Assembly (NCBI RefSeq): GCF_036014015.1
Contig: NZ_CP107905.1
Location: forward strand, 1,426,001-1,490,000
Direction: 5' to 3'
DNA: 64,000 nucleotides
DNA from: Streptomyces sp. NBC_00457
Lineage (GTDB): Bacteria > Actinomycetota > Actinomycetes > Streptomycetales > Streptomycetaceae
The translations under genes and the position numbers were made by a program. A model generated the notes under the pieces. The model made no database searches. It was given only the letters and a program-made list of their open reading frames with translations, and was not told the DNA's origin. Positions 16,896-25,397 of the stretch are shown piece by piece (positions within the stretch are counted from its first letter, which is position 1; each line of letters begins with the position of its first letter).

Positions 16896-17521
16896 CGGAA
16901 CACGCGGCGCTGATACACGGCGAGCCGATCCCAAGGGAACGTGTGAACGCCTTCTTGGCAGCGCCCCGTAGGGGCGCGGGGAACTGCGCGACCAGCCACA
17001 ACGAACCCGCACACGAAAGACAACGACGCCGCTGGGCAACACAAGTGGTCATCGCCGATGAACTGGCCCAACAGGCATGCAGGGAACGGGGTTTGACACC
17101 CCCGGACCAGCTGTCGCCGTCGCCGACACTCACCGTCGCCGAAACCGCCGTAGCCGACCTGGGAAGCATCGTCGCGGCAACCCTCGCCCACTCCCCCGCC
17201 GCACGCACCCTCCTCGCCGACCTGGAGGGCGAGCAACACGTCCCGGAGACCGCCGTACAGGACTACTACCAGCGCAACCGGGACCGCTTCCTCACCCCGG
17301 AGGCACTACGGCGCGGCATCGACCCGTTCGGCGTGACCGCACCACAGGACTTCGTGCCGTACACGCAGGCCCGCGACCGCATCGCGAGCGAGCTGCGCCG
17401 CGCCGCAGCGCACCGCGCCTTCTTCGACTGGTTCGACCGCGCCCGCGCCGGCGTGGAGTACGCCGTCGGCCATGAACACCCCGGCGACCCCTCCCATCCG
17501 GACCACGAGCACCGGCACTGA
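16892..17521 (+). CDS. Uncharacterised protein with a parvulin/SurA-like tail, coupled to the mannosidase gene
   Basis: This 209-residue soluble protein has no signal peptide and is translated from an ATGA overlap with the mannosidase gene. The middle has QVVIADELAQQACRERGL and ENV-type coiled sequence. The segment VPETAVQDYYQRNRDRFLTPE resembles the hinge of SurA/parvulin-type peptidyl-prolyl isomerases. It ends in a histidine/aspartate-rich tail (EHPGDPSHPDHEHRH) that could bind metal. Its function is unknown; a folding helper for the very large mannosidase is one guess. Residues about 22-38 (AAPRRGAGNCATSHN) are encoded by an inserted dispersed DNA repeat, so that stretch is probably not part of the ancestral protein. 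Confidence 0.7.
   Translation: MTEHAALIHGEPIPRERVNAFLAAPRRGAGNCATSHNEPAHERQRRRWATQVVIADELAQQACRERGLTPPDQLSPSPTLTVAETAVADLGSIVAATLAHSPAARTLLADLEGEQHVPETAVQDYYQRNRDRFLTPEALRRGIDPFGVTAPQDFVPYTQARDRIASELRRAAAHRAFFDWFDRARAGVEYAVGHEHPGDPSHPDHEHRH
16957..17003 (-). repeat. Dispersed palindromic repeat (copy 2) inside a coding region
   Basis: The complement reads GTGGCTGGTCGCGCAGTTCC and continues CCGCGCCCC-TAC-GGGGCGC. It is almost identical to the element at 10696-10737 but lies in opposite orientation. It falls within the gene at 16892-17521 and keeps the frame open. Confidence 0.8.
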
Positions 17522-17573
17522 CCGCCCAGCTGATCACCGGCGGAACCTAAAAGCAACATGGCAACCCATTGAC

Positions 17574-17633
17574 CTCCGATGAATTGTGGTCCACATTTTC
17601 ATCAATCGGAGTCGAAGTTGGTTAATTGAACCA
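17574..17633. promoter_or_regulatory. Promoter/operator region of the sugar importer
   Basis: Three inverted repeats are packed into 60 bp. The outer pair is CTCCGAT (17574-17580) and ATCGGAG (17605-17611). Inside is TGTGG-T-CCACA (17585-17595). The third is TGGTT-AATTG-AACCA (17619-17633), with perfect 5-bp arms and similar to the site at 11517-11534. The lipoprotein ATG is 27 bp further on. The last site is the best RpiR operator candidate of the locus. Confidence 0.6.
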
Positions 17634-17660
17634 GCAGCTGGCTGGTCGCAGGAGGCAGCA

Positions 17661-19034
17661 ATGCGCGCTACAAGACTGACCGGATCCGTTGCGGGGCTTG
17701 TCGCCCTGATGCTGACCGCCGCCGGCTGCGGCCTGTCGGGCGGCTCCGACGGAGGGGACGCCACGGCGGGCGGCTGCAAGGTCGACAAGGGAAACGTCGG
17801 GTCGGGAAAGCTCTCCGGCGAGATCGAAGGCGACATCACCTTCCAGACCACCAACCTGAAGAAGGACTTCGGGGACTTCTTCAACGGCGTCATCAAGGCG
17901 TTCGAGAAGGCCAACCCCGGCACCAAGGTCAAGTGGATCGACGACCCCGGCGACAACACGTTCACCGGCCGCACGGTCGCCGACGCCCAGGCCTGCACGC
18001 TGGCGGACGTCATCAACGTCAACGCGCCGACGGCGACGGCCCTCACCAAGGCCGGCTACCTGCTCGACGTCGGCACCAAGGACCCTGACGCCTCGAAGCC
18101 CTTCGTCCCGTCGTTCTGGAAGTCCGCCACCTTCAAGGACGCCAACGGCAAGGCGACCCACACCACGCTGCCCTGGTACACCGGCGGTGTCCTCCTGACG
18201 TACAACACCGACTTGCTGAAGAAGGCCGGCATCGACCCGGCGAAGCCGCCGACGACGATGTTCGGGCTGTTCGCCGACTACGAGAAGGTCGCCAAGGCGG
18301 CCGACGGCAAGTTCTACGCGACCATGGCCAACCCGATCTGGCGCATCCCGGCCGACTTCGACCAGATGGGCATCAAGATCCTCTCCACCGACGGCAAGTC
18401 CGCCGTCCTCGCCGACGACCCGCGCACCGTCCAGTGGGTCGAGTGGATGGCGAAGCTGTACAAGGAGGGGGCGATGCCGAAGGACTCGCTGTCCTCCAGC
18501 AACGACCCGTCCACGCTCTACAGCCAGGGCAAGGTGGCCTACGGTTCGACGAACCCGAGCTTCGTGCGGTTCGTGAAGGACAACAGCCCGTCGGTCTACG
18601 CCAAGACGGCCGTCGGCCAGCAGCCCTACGACGCGCTCGGCCGCGCCTCCGCCGGGGCCCCGCAGTACATCTCGGTCGCCGCGACCAGCAAGAACGCGCC
18701 CACGGCGCTGGCGTTCGCGAAGTTCCTGACCAACGCCGAGAACCAGACGGCCTGGTGCAAGGACCCGAGCGTGGTGATCTTCCCGACCACCACGGCCTCG
18801 CTGGACGATCCGTTCTTCCAGAACGTCACCGGTGACGACCCGTTCTCCCAGGCCCGCAAGCTCGTCGCCGACCAGCTCAAGACGGCCGACACCAACCAGA
18901 CCAATCTCTCCCCGGCCGTGCAGAACGCCATCGTGTCCCAGGTGCAGCTGGCCATGCAGGGCAAGAAGAGCCCCGAACAGGCCGTCAAGGACGCCCAGGA
19001 CAAGGCCAACCAGCTGCTGAAGCAGGCAGGCTGA
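17661..19034 (+). CDS. Sugar ABC transporter substrate-binding lipoprotein (family 1)
   Basis: This is a 457-residue lipoprotein. The signal peptide (MRATRLTGSVAGLVALMLT) ends in the lipobox LTAAGC, so the mature protein is anchored on the outer face of the membrane. The body has the extracellular solute-binding protein family 1 pattern (NPGTKVKWIDDPGD, then a MalE-like second lobe with ALAFAKFLTNAENQTAWC near the end). ATG 17661 was chosen because GGAGG lies 6 nt upstream; the longer reading runs into the operator. It is the first gene of a three-gene importer operon lacking its own ATPase. As is common in Streptomyces, a shared MsiK-type ATPase elsewhere would energise it. An oligosaccharide ligand is likely. 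Confidence 0.9.
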   Translation: MRATRLTGSVAGLVALMLTAAGCGLSGGSDGGDATAGGCKVDKGNVGSGKLSGEIEGDITFQTTNLKKDFGDFFNGVIKAFEKANPGTKVKWIDDPGDNTFTGRTVADAQACTLADVINVNAPTATALTKAGYLLDVGTKDPDASKPFVPSFWKSATFKDANGKATHTTLPWYTGGVLLTYNTDLLKKAGIDPAKPPTTMFGLFADYEKVAKAADGKFYATMANPIWRIPADFDQMGIKILSTDGKSAVLADDPRTVQWVEWMAKLYKEGAMPKDSLSSSNDPSTLYSQGKVAYGSTNPSFVRFVKDNSPSVYAKTAVGQQPYDALGRASAGAPQYISVAATSKNAPTALAFAKFLTNAENQTAWCKDPSVVIFPTTTASLDDPFFQNVTGDDPFSQARKLVADQLKTADTNQTNLSPAVQNAIVSQVQLAMQGKKSPEQAVKDAQDKANQLLKQAG

Positions 19035-19036
19035 CG

Positions 19037-20044
19037 GTGACGGCTCAGATCACGAAGCCGGTGTCCGTGCCCGGTGCGGAGCGCACGGACTCCGCACCGG
19101 CCGGGAAGCCCTCCCGGCTCCGGGCCCTGTTGCCGGGACCGGCTGCCGACGCCAACGGGGCAGCGATGTACCGCCGTTGGTGGCTGCCCTGGCTGTGGAC
19201 CGCTCCCGCGATCGGCTGCGCGGTGATCTTCGGGGTGTTCCCGTTCCTCAACACCCTGCTGCTGTCGTTCACCGACGCCAAGCCTCTCGGCGGCGCCTCC
19301 GGCTTCGTCGGGCTGGACAACTACACGCGCATGCTGGACGACTCCGACTTCTGGCTGGCGACCCGCAACAGCGTCCTGTACGCGCTGATCGTCGTACCGC
19401 TGATGGTGCTGCTGCCGCTGATGCTGGCCGTCCTGGTGGAGAAGAACCTGCCGGGCATCGGCTTCTTCCGCTCCGCCTTCTACACCCCCGTCCTCGCCTC
19501 CAGCGTGGTCGTGGGCCTGAGCTGGCAGTGGCTGCTGGCCGATGACGGGCTGGTCAACACCTGGCTGGAGAAGGCCCATCTGATCAGGGACGCCATCCCG
19601 TTCCTGTCCGACCCGTGGCTGATCCTGCTGTCCGCGATGGGCCTGACGCTGTGGAAGGGGCTCGGCTGGTACATGGTCTTCTACCTGGCCGCCCTCGGGA
19701 ACGTGCCCAAGGAACTGCACGAGGCGGCGGCCATGGACGGCGCCGGCGCGATCCGCCGCTTCTGGCACATCACCATGCCGGGCGTCCGGAACGCCATGAT
19801 GCTCGTCGGCACGCTCACCGGCATCGGCTCCCTGAGGGTGTTCACCGAGATCTACATGCTGGGCAGCTCCACCGGCGGCCCCGGCGGCGCCGACCGCACC
19901 CTGCCCTTCTACATCCGGGACGTCGGCCTGGACCCGATCACCGGCAACGCCGGTTACGGCTCGGCCGTCAGTGTGGCCCTGTTCCTGCTGACGCTGGGGC
20001 TGACCCTGCTGGCGCAGCGCCTGACGAAGGAGGACGACGCATGA
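19037..20044 (+). CDS. Sugar ABC transporter permease, MalF-like
   Basis: This 335-residue protein has six transmembrane segments after a 50-residue cytoplasmic N-terminus. The ATPase-contacting EAA loop is ELHEAAAMDGAGAIRRFWHITMPG. It starts at GTG 19037, 2 nt after the lipoprotein stop, so translation is probably coupled. It pairs with the next permease (ATGA overlap) to form the membrane channel for the binding protein at 17661. Import of a mannose- or GlcNAc-containing oligosaccharide is inferred from the surrounding glycosidases. Confidence 0.9.
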   Translation: MTAQITKPVSVPGAERTDSAPAGKPSRLRALLPGPAADANGAAMYRRWWLPWLWTAPAIGCAVIFGVFPFLNTLLLSFTDAKPLGGASGFVGLDNYTRMLDDSDFWLATRNSVLYALIVVPLMVLLPLMLAVLVEKNLPGIGFFRSAFYTPVLASSVVVGLSWQWLLADDGLVNTWLEKAHLIRDAIPFLSDPWLILLSAMGLTLWKGLGWYMVFYLAALGNVPKELHEAAAMDGAGAIRRFWHITMPGVRNAMMLVGTLTGIGSLRVFTEIYMLGSSTGGPGGADRTLPFYIRDVGLDPITGNAGYGSAVSVALFLLTLGLTLLAQRLTKEDDA

Positions 20045-20925
20045 CCACGGCCGCCGCTGAGGCCAAGCGCCGCCGTCTGATGCCCCGTTGGCGGGACTAC
20101 GGCCGCCCCCGCGAACTGCTCGTCCGCTACCTGCTGTTGTTCCTCGTCCTCGGCCTCACCGTAGGACCGCTCCTCTGGCAGCTCCTGGCTTCCCTGAAGA
20201 GCACCGGCGAGGACGTCTTCGGCGCGAACGCCACCCTGCTGCCGCACGACCCGACCCTGCGGGCCTACCGGACGATCTTCGAGCAGGTGCCGGTGGCCAC
20301 GTACATCCGCAACAGCATGATCGTGGTCGTCCTGTCGGTCACCAGCCAGCTCGTCTTCTCGACCACGGCCGGCTACATGCTCTCCAAGCCCGGCTGGAAG
20401 GGCCGCAAGTCGGTCTGGGTCGTGCTGGTCGCCTCGATGATGTTCCCCTTCGAGTCGATCATGGTGTCGCTGTTCCTGAGCATCCGCGACCTCGGGCTCG
20501 TCGACAGCCTGGCGGGCGTGTGGCTGCCCGGCTTCGTCGGCGCGATCAACGTCCTGCTGATGCGCGCCGCGTTCCTGGCGGTGCCGCGCGAGATCGAGGA
20601 CTCGGCCATGCTCGACGGCGCGAACGAGTGGCAGCGCTTCCGCCATCTGTATCTGCCGTCCGCCTGGGGCGCGATCATGGTGGTGATCATCAACACCTTC
20701 ATCAGCGCCTGGGACGACTTCCTCTGGCCGCTGATCGTGCTGCGCTCGGAGAGCAACATGACGCTGACACTGGGTCTGTCCCGGCTGCAGAGTTCGTCGT
20801 TCGGCTACGACCAGCGGATGGTCATGGCCGGATCGGTGATCTCCGTGATCCCGGTGCTCGTCCTGTTCGTCATCACACAACGGTGGTTCTACAAGGGCGT
20901 GTCGTCAGGGGCCGTGAAGCTGTAG
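20041..20925 (+). CDS. Sugar ABC transporter permease, MalG-like
   Basis: This 294-residue protein has six transmembrane segments and the EAA loop EIEDSAMLDGANEWQRFRHLYLP. It ends in the typical GVSSGAVKL tail of MalG-type permeases, which have a C-terminal GA(V/I)K motif. It starts by ATGA overlap with the MalF-like gene. It is the last gene of the operon; its final 21 nt overlap the 3-prime end of the convergent GH3 gene. No ATP-binding subunit is encoded nearby. Confidence 0.9.
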   Translation: MTTAAAEAKRRRLMPRWRDYGRPRELLVRYLLLFLVLGLTVGPLLWQLLASLKSTGEDVFGANATLLPHDPTLRAYRTIFEQVPVATYIRNSMIVVVLSVTSQLVFSTTAGYMLSKPGWKGRKSVWVVLVASMMFPFESIMVSLFLSIRDLGLVDSLAGVWLPGFVGAINVLLMRAAFLAVPREIEDSAMLDGANEWQRFRHLYLPSAWGAIMVVIINTFISAWDDFLWPLIVLRSESNMTLTLGLSRLQSSSFGYDQRMVMAGSVISVIPVLVLFVITQRWFYKGVSSGAVKL

Positions 20926-23109
20926 GGGTACGGCTTTCAGCGCGGCCCGCGAGGACTCGGCGACGCGGATCTCGACCAGGCCGGTCAGTTCGGCACCGAG
21001 GTCCAGCGCGACCGTACGGCGCTCGCCCGGCGCGAGGCCCGCACCCTCGAACGCACACAGTTCGAGGGTGCGCGGCCATGCGGTCGTGATCAGGCGTCGC
21101 AGATAGACCTGCACGACCGTACGCCCGTACCGGTCCCCGGTGTTGGTGACATCGACCTCCACCGTGCGCCCCGACAGGCGTGGCGTGCCGTACTCGAAGG
21201 TCGTGTACGACAGCCCGTGCCCGAAGGAGTAGAGCGGCTCGGCGCTTTCGTCGACGTAGCCGCCGTACTCGGTGTCCTTGTGGTTGTAGTAGACGGGGAG
21301 TTGAGCCGCCGAGCGCGGGACGGAGACGGGGAGCCGGCCGCTCGGCTCGGCCAGCCCGAGCAGCACCTCGGCGATCGCGTCGCCGCCCCACGGGCCCGGA
21401 TACCAGGCGGTGAGCAGGGCCGCCGCACGTCCGGCCTCGGGTACGGCGTGCGGGCGGCCCTGGATCAGGACGACCACCGTGGGTGTGCCGGTCGCGACGA
21501 CGGCGTCCAGGAGCGCGTGTTGCGCGACGCCGAGCCGAAGTCCGGCGAGGTCCACGCCTTCGCCGCAGGTCATCTCCGATACGGCCGTCACGGCGGCGCC
21601 GTTGGCGGCGAACTCGGTGTCGGGCGTGCGGGCGCTGCTGCCGCCCAGCACCAGCACGGCCAGGTCGGACGCCGCCGCGGCGGCGACCGCTTCGGGGATG
21701 CCGGACAGGTCGTCGCCGGTCAGGGCGCAGCCGCGGGTGTGGCGGAGTTCGACGCCGGGCGGGGCGAGTCGGCGCAGGCCGTCGAGCACGCTCGTTCCCG
21801 TGCCGGGGCGCTGCGGGGCGGTGTAGTCGCCGAGTTGGTGGGCGCTGGTGGCGGCGTGCGGGCCCAGGACGGCGATACGGGAGGCCGTGGCGCGTATGGG
21901 CAGTGCGCCGCCGTCGTTGTGGAGGAGGGTGACGGCGGAGCGGGCGAGGGCGGTGCTCAGCTCGCGACCGTCCGGTGGCGCCAACCGGCTTGATCCGTAC
22001 GGGTGTTCAAAGAGGCCGAGCTGGAACTTCAGGCGCAGGACACGCGCCACGGCGGCGTCCAGGGCCGCCACGGTCACCAGTCCCCGTTCGACCGCCTGCT
22101 CCAGGTGCGTGAAGGCCTCGTCCCACAGGCTCAGGTCGACCCCGGCGTTGAGGGCGAGGGCCCCTGCGGAGACCTTGTCGCCGGTGATCCGGGCCAGCCG
22201 GTCCACGGCCAGCCCGTCCGCCATGACCAGGCCCTCGAAACCCCATTGCTCACGCAGGAGTTCGTGGAGGAGGGCGCGGTTTCCGGCGCAGGGCAGGCCG
22301 TCGACCTCGTTGTACGCGGCCATGACGGCGGCGGCTCCGGCACGGACTCCGGCGCGGGCGGCGGGGAGGTGGATCTCGTGGAGTTCGCGCGGTCCGAGTT
22401 CGGACTCGGCCGAGTTGCGTCCGCCGACGGTGGCGCCCTGTCCGGCGAAGTGCTTGAGGACGACGGGGGCCTTGTCGGCGGCGAAGAGTTCTCCTTGGCC
22501 CTGCATGCCGCGGACGAGTGCTTCGGTGAGACGGGCGGCGAGGTAGGGGTCCTCGCCGTAGCACTCCTCGGTGCGGCCCCAGCGTGGGTCGCGGGCGATG
22601 TCCAGTGCGGAGACGAGGGCGACATGGCCGCCGCGGGAGCGCAGTTCGGCGGCGGCGTGGGCGGCGGCGCGCTCGTACAGTGCGGGATCCCAGGTGGCGC
22701 CGACGGCGAGGTTGACCGGGAAGACCGTGCCGTCCAGGGCCATGTGGCCGTGCGGCACCTCCTCGACGAAGAGGGCGGGGATGCCGAGGCGGCTGGTCTC
22801 CACGATGTGACGTTGCACCAGGTCGGCGAGTTCCGCGCTGTCGGCCGCACCGGCTCCACTCGTGTGGTCGACGCCGGACCAGGCGTCGGCGCGCAGCAGC
22901 CCGTAGAGGGCGCCGAGTCCGGCGAAGCGCTCGGTCTCGGCGCGCAGGGCGTCGGTGAGTTCGAAGGCGCCGTCGGGGGTGCGGCGGTAGGCGTCCCAGC
23001 CGTACATGCGCTGGTTGAGCTGACCGACCTTCTCCCGCAGGGTCATCCGGGCGAGCAGATCGCGGACGCGGGCGTCGACGGGGGCGGCCCGGTCCCGGTA
23101 CGTCGTCAC
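20905..23109 (-). CDS. GH3 beta-glycosidase, cytoplasmic
   Basis: This is a 734-residue GH3 enzyme. It has the (alpha/beta)8 barrel with K219-H220 in LKHFAGQG, then the catalytic nucleophile D298 in LVMADGLAVDRL. The alpha/beta sandwich domain follows (AVLVLGGSS region), and a fibronectin-III-like C-terminal domain (PLYSFGHGLSYTTFEY, then VEVDVTNTGDRYGRTVVQVY). This layout belongs to beta-glucosidase/xylosidase-type GH3 enzymes rather than NagZ. GTG 23107-23109 was chosen as the start because it overlaps the kinase stop (GTGA) and precedes the conserved VRDLLARMTLREKVGQL. There is no signal peptide, so it acts on imported oligosaccharides. Its exact linkage specificity is not readable from sequence. 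Confidence 0.9.
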   Translation of the reverse strand: MTTYRDRAAPVDARVRDLLARMTLREKVGQLNQRMYGWDAYRRTPDGAFELTDALRAETERFAGLGALYGLLRADAWSGVDHTSGAGAADSAELADLVQRHIVETSRLGIPALFVEEVPHGHMALDGTVFPVNLAVGATWDPALYERAAAHAAAELRSRGGHVALVSALDIARDPRWGRTEECYGEDPYLAARLTEALVRGMQGQGELFAADKAPVVLKHFAGQGATVGGRNSAESELGPRELHEIHLPAARAGVRAGAAAVMAAYNEVDGLPCAGNRALLHELLREQWGFEGLVMADGLAVDRLARITGDKVSAGALALNAGVDLSLWDEAFTHLEQAVERGLVTVAALDAAVARVLRLKFQLGLFEHPYGSSRLAPPDGRELSTALARSAVTLLHNDGGALPIRATASRIAVLGPHAATSAHQLGDYTAPQRPGTGTSVLDGLRRLAPPGVELRHTRGCALTGDDLSGIPEAVAAAAASDLAVLVLGGSSARTPDTEFAANGAAVTAVSEMTCGEGVDLAGLRLGVAQHALLDAVVATGTPTVVVLIQGRPHAVPEAGRAAALLTAWYPGPWGGDAIAEVLLGLAEPSGRLPVSVPRSAAQLPVYYNHKDTEYGGYVDESAEPLYSFGHGLSYTTFEYGTPRLSGRTVEVDVTNTGDRYGRTVVQVYLRRLITTAWPRTLELCAFEGAGLAPGERRTVALDLGAELTGLVEIRVAESSRAALKAVPLQLHGP

Positions 23110-24083
23110 CGTCCGAGCCCCGGCCGGGCGAGGGCGACGGCGCCGGGACACCCGTCGGCCACCTGGTCGATCGTGAACTCGGGCAGCCGGTCGGTGAGGG
23201 GGGCCAGCAGCGGGTCGATCAGCCCTCCGGTGACGACGATCCGCTCCCCCGCGTACGGGTCCAACGCGCAGAGAGTGTCGGTCAGTTGGTCGGCCGCCTC
23301 CTGGAGGATCGCCTCCGCGACGGCGTCCTTGTCGCCGGCGGCCTCGACCACGAGGGGTGCGAAACGGGCGAGCTGGACCGGTGGGCGGGCCATCACGGCG
23401 GGCAGCACATGCATGCGGTAGAGCTCGCGCTGCTCGCGGGTCCACTCCTGATCGCCGTACGGCAGCACCTCGGCCGGCAGGCCCAGCTCCCGTCCGACCG
23501 AGGCGGCCAGCAGGGTCGGCCCGCCGCGTCCGTCGGCCATGCGCAGGGCGGCCCGGACGGCGCTGCGGCCGATCCAGAAGCCGCTGCCGTCGTCGCCGAG
23601 CAGCCAGCCGTCGCCGCCCGCGGTCGCGGTGCAGCGGCGTCCGGTGATCCGGGCGGCGACCGCGCCGGTGCCGGCGACCAGGGCGAGGCCGTCGGCGGGG
23701 AAGCCCGGCGCGGAGGCGAACGCGGCCTCGATGTCGCTGTAGATCTCGACCGACACGGCGGCGATGCCCAGCCGCACCAGCGCGGCGGAGAGGGCGGACT
23801 GCGCCCTGAGCCGCCCGGGCTCGTCGGCGGCGGTCCGCGAGGCGCCCGCGAAGCCGCCCGCGACGGCCCCGACTCGGGCACGCAGCGGCTCCGGCACGGC
23901 CTGGGCGACGGCCTCGGCCAGGTGGTCGGTGAGTTCCGGCACCGGGACCGTCAGGGCGTTGCCCGGTCCGCCGGTGCCCTCGCCCTGCGGCAGGCCGTCG
24001 TGGGCGGAGGCCAGGACGGCACGGGTCCGGGTGCCGCCGGCGTCCAGGCCGACCACGAGATCCTGGTTCAAATTATTGTTCAT
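23106..24083 (-). CDS. N-acetylglucosamine kinase-like ATPase (BadF/BadG/BcrA/BcrD family)
   Basis: This is a 325-residue ASKHA-fold kinase. It has the phosphate-1 loop VVGLDAGGTRTRAVLAS, the phosphate-2 region LVAGTGAVAARI, the characteristic GDGWLLGDDGSGFWIG block of bacterial/eukaryotic NAGK-type enzymes, and the adenosine motif VVTGGLIDPLL near the C-terminus. It probably phosphorylates free GlcNAc or a related sugar released by the glycosidases. It is the first gene of a two-gene minus-strand operon with the GH3 enzyme (GTGA overlap) and is divergent from the GH5-like gene. A TCATCGATGA palindrome covers its start codon. Confidence 0.85.
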   Translation of the reverse strand: MNNNLNQDLVVGLDAGGTRTRAVLASAHDGLPQGEGTGGPGNALTVPVPELTDHLAEAVAQAVPEPLRARVGAVAGGFAGASRTAADEPGRLRAQSALSAALVRLGIAAVSVEIYSDIEAAFASAPGFPADGLALVAGTGAVAARITGRRCTATAGGDGWLLGDDGSGFWIGRSAVRAALRMADGRGGPTLLAASVGRELGLPAEVLPYGDQEWTREQRELYRMHVLPAVMARPPVQLARFAPLVVEAAGDKDAVAEAILQEAADQLTDTLCALDPYAGERIVVTGGLIDPLLAPLTDRLPEFTIDQVADGCPGAVALARPGLGR

Positions 24084-24146
24084 CGATGACTATGGTGGTT
24101 GATACATTCGCCGGAGACAAGGGCCGACGCCGTCCGAGGAGGACCC

Positions 24147-25397
24147 ATGAGCGCATCCACGCCCCGCTTCGGCGTCAACTACACGCCGCGCCGCGGCTGG
24201 TTCCACTCCTGGCACGACTTCGACCCGGAGCACGCCCGCGAGGACCTCGCCCAGATAGCCGCGCTGGGCCTCGACCACATCCGCGTCTTCCACCTCTGGC
24301 CCCTGCTCCAGCCCAACCGCACCTTCATCCGCACCACCGCCGTGGACCAGCTGGTGCATCTCGTCGACCTCGCGGCGGAGGCCGGGCTCGACGTCCTCGT
24401 GGACGGCGTCCAGGGCCATCTGTCCAGCTTCGACTTCTATCCGGAGTGGACCCGCAGCTGGCATCACCGCAACGTGTTCACCGACCCCGAAGCCATCGAG
24501 GCCCAGGCGCGGCTCCTGCGCACCCTGGGCCGGGCCCTCGCCGACCGCCCCAACCTCCTCGGCCTCCAACTCGGCAACGAGCTCAACAACCTGGTCGAAC
24601 ACAACCCGGTGACGGCCGCCGAGGTGGACCACTACCTCGACACGCTCCTGACCGCCGCCAGGGAGGGCCTGCCCGCCGCGGAGCATCTGGTCACGCACTC
24701 GGCCTACGACGCCGCCTGGTACGGCGACGACCACCCCTTCACCCCCGAGGCCTCCGCCCGCAAGGGCGACCTCACCACCGTCCACCCCTGGGTCTTCTCC
24801 GGCGACTGCGCCCGCCGCTACGGCCCCCGCTCCCCCCAGGTCCTGCACCTCGCCGAGTACGGCACGGAGCTGGCCAAGGCATACGCCGACGACCCCGCGA
24901 GGCCGGTCTGGGTCCAGGAGACCGGTGCCCCCGAGCCCCACATCCCCGCCGCCGACGCACCGGACTTCGCCCGCGCGACCCTGCTGAACGCGGCCGACTG
25001 CACGGGCATGTGGGGCGTGACCTGGTGGTCCTCCCACGACGTGGACCGCGCCCTGGCCGACTACCCCGAACTCGAATACACCCTCGGCCTGTTCGACGCG
25101 ACCGGCCGGGCGAAGCCGATCGCGCGGGCACTCGCCGACACGGTCGCCGAACTCCGTACCGCCCCGCGTTCGGCACCGGCGCGCGAAACGGCCCTGGTGC
25201 TGAAGTGCACTCCGGCGACACGCTCAGTTTCCGGTCCGGGAGGCGCGTACTTCGAGGCGTGGATGCGGATGCGCAGGGAGGGCGTACGTCCGGCGGTCGT
25301 GCTGGCGGAACGGGCGGAGGACGGCGACTACTTGAGGGCGCGGGGAATCAAGGAGGCCGTACGGCCCCAACCCTTTCCAGCGGGGTTCACCAGCTGA
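24147..25397 (+). CDS. GH5-like (beta-mannosidase type) glycoside hydrolase, cytoplasmic
   Basis: This 416-residue TIM-barrel hydrolase starts at ATG 24147 behind GAGGAGG. The acid/base E145 lies in LQLGNELNN, the clan-A N-E pair, and the nucleophile is E258 in VWVQETGAP. The barrel opens with FGVNYTPRRGWFHSW and DHIRVFHLWPLLQP. The overall pattern fits GH5, possibly subfamily 18, whose characterised bifidobacterial members cleave Man-beta-1,4-GlcNAc from the N-glycan core. Subfamily placement is an inference. There is no signal peptide. Context (GH38 alpha-mannosidase, GlcNAc-kinase-like gene, hexosaminidase) supports it. Its 3-prime end overlaps the convergent gene by 11 nt. Confidence 0.8.
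   Translation: MSASTPRFGVNYTPRRGWFHSWHDFDPEHAREDLAQIAALGLDHIRVFHLWPLLQPNRTFIRTTAVDQLVHLVDLAAEAGLDVLVDGVQGHLSSFDFYPEWTRSWHHRNVFTDPEAIEAQARLLRTLGRALADRPNLLGLQLGNELNNLVEHNPVTAAEVDHYLDTLLTAAREGLPAAEHLVTHSAYDAAWYGDDHPFTPEASARKGDLTTVHPWVFSGDCARRYGPRSPQVLHLAEYGTELAKAYADDPARPVWVQETGAPEPHIPAADAPDFARATLLNAADCTGMWGVTWWSSHDVDRALADYPELEYTLGLFDATGRAKPIARALADTVAELRTAPRSAPARETALVLKCTPATRSVSGPGGAYFEAWMRMRREGVRPAVVLAERAEDGDYLRARGIKEAVRPQPFPAGFTS

Noticed and set aside
16958..17000. Possible CRISPR or phage attachment site because of the repeated GC-rich palindrome
   Set aside because: Only two copies in the window, 6 kb apart and in opposite orientation; it matches a dispersed Streptomyces-type repeat, not an array or att site.
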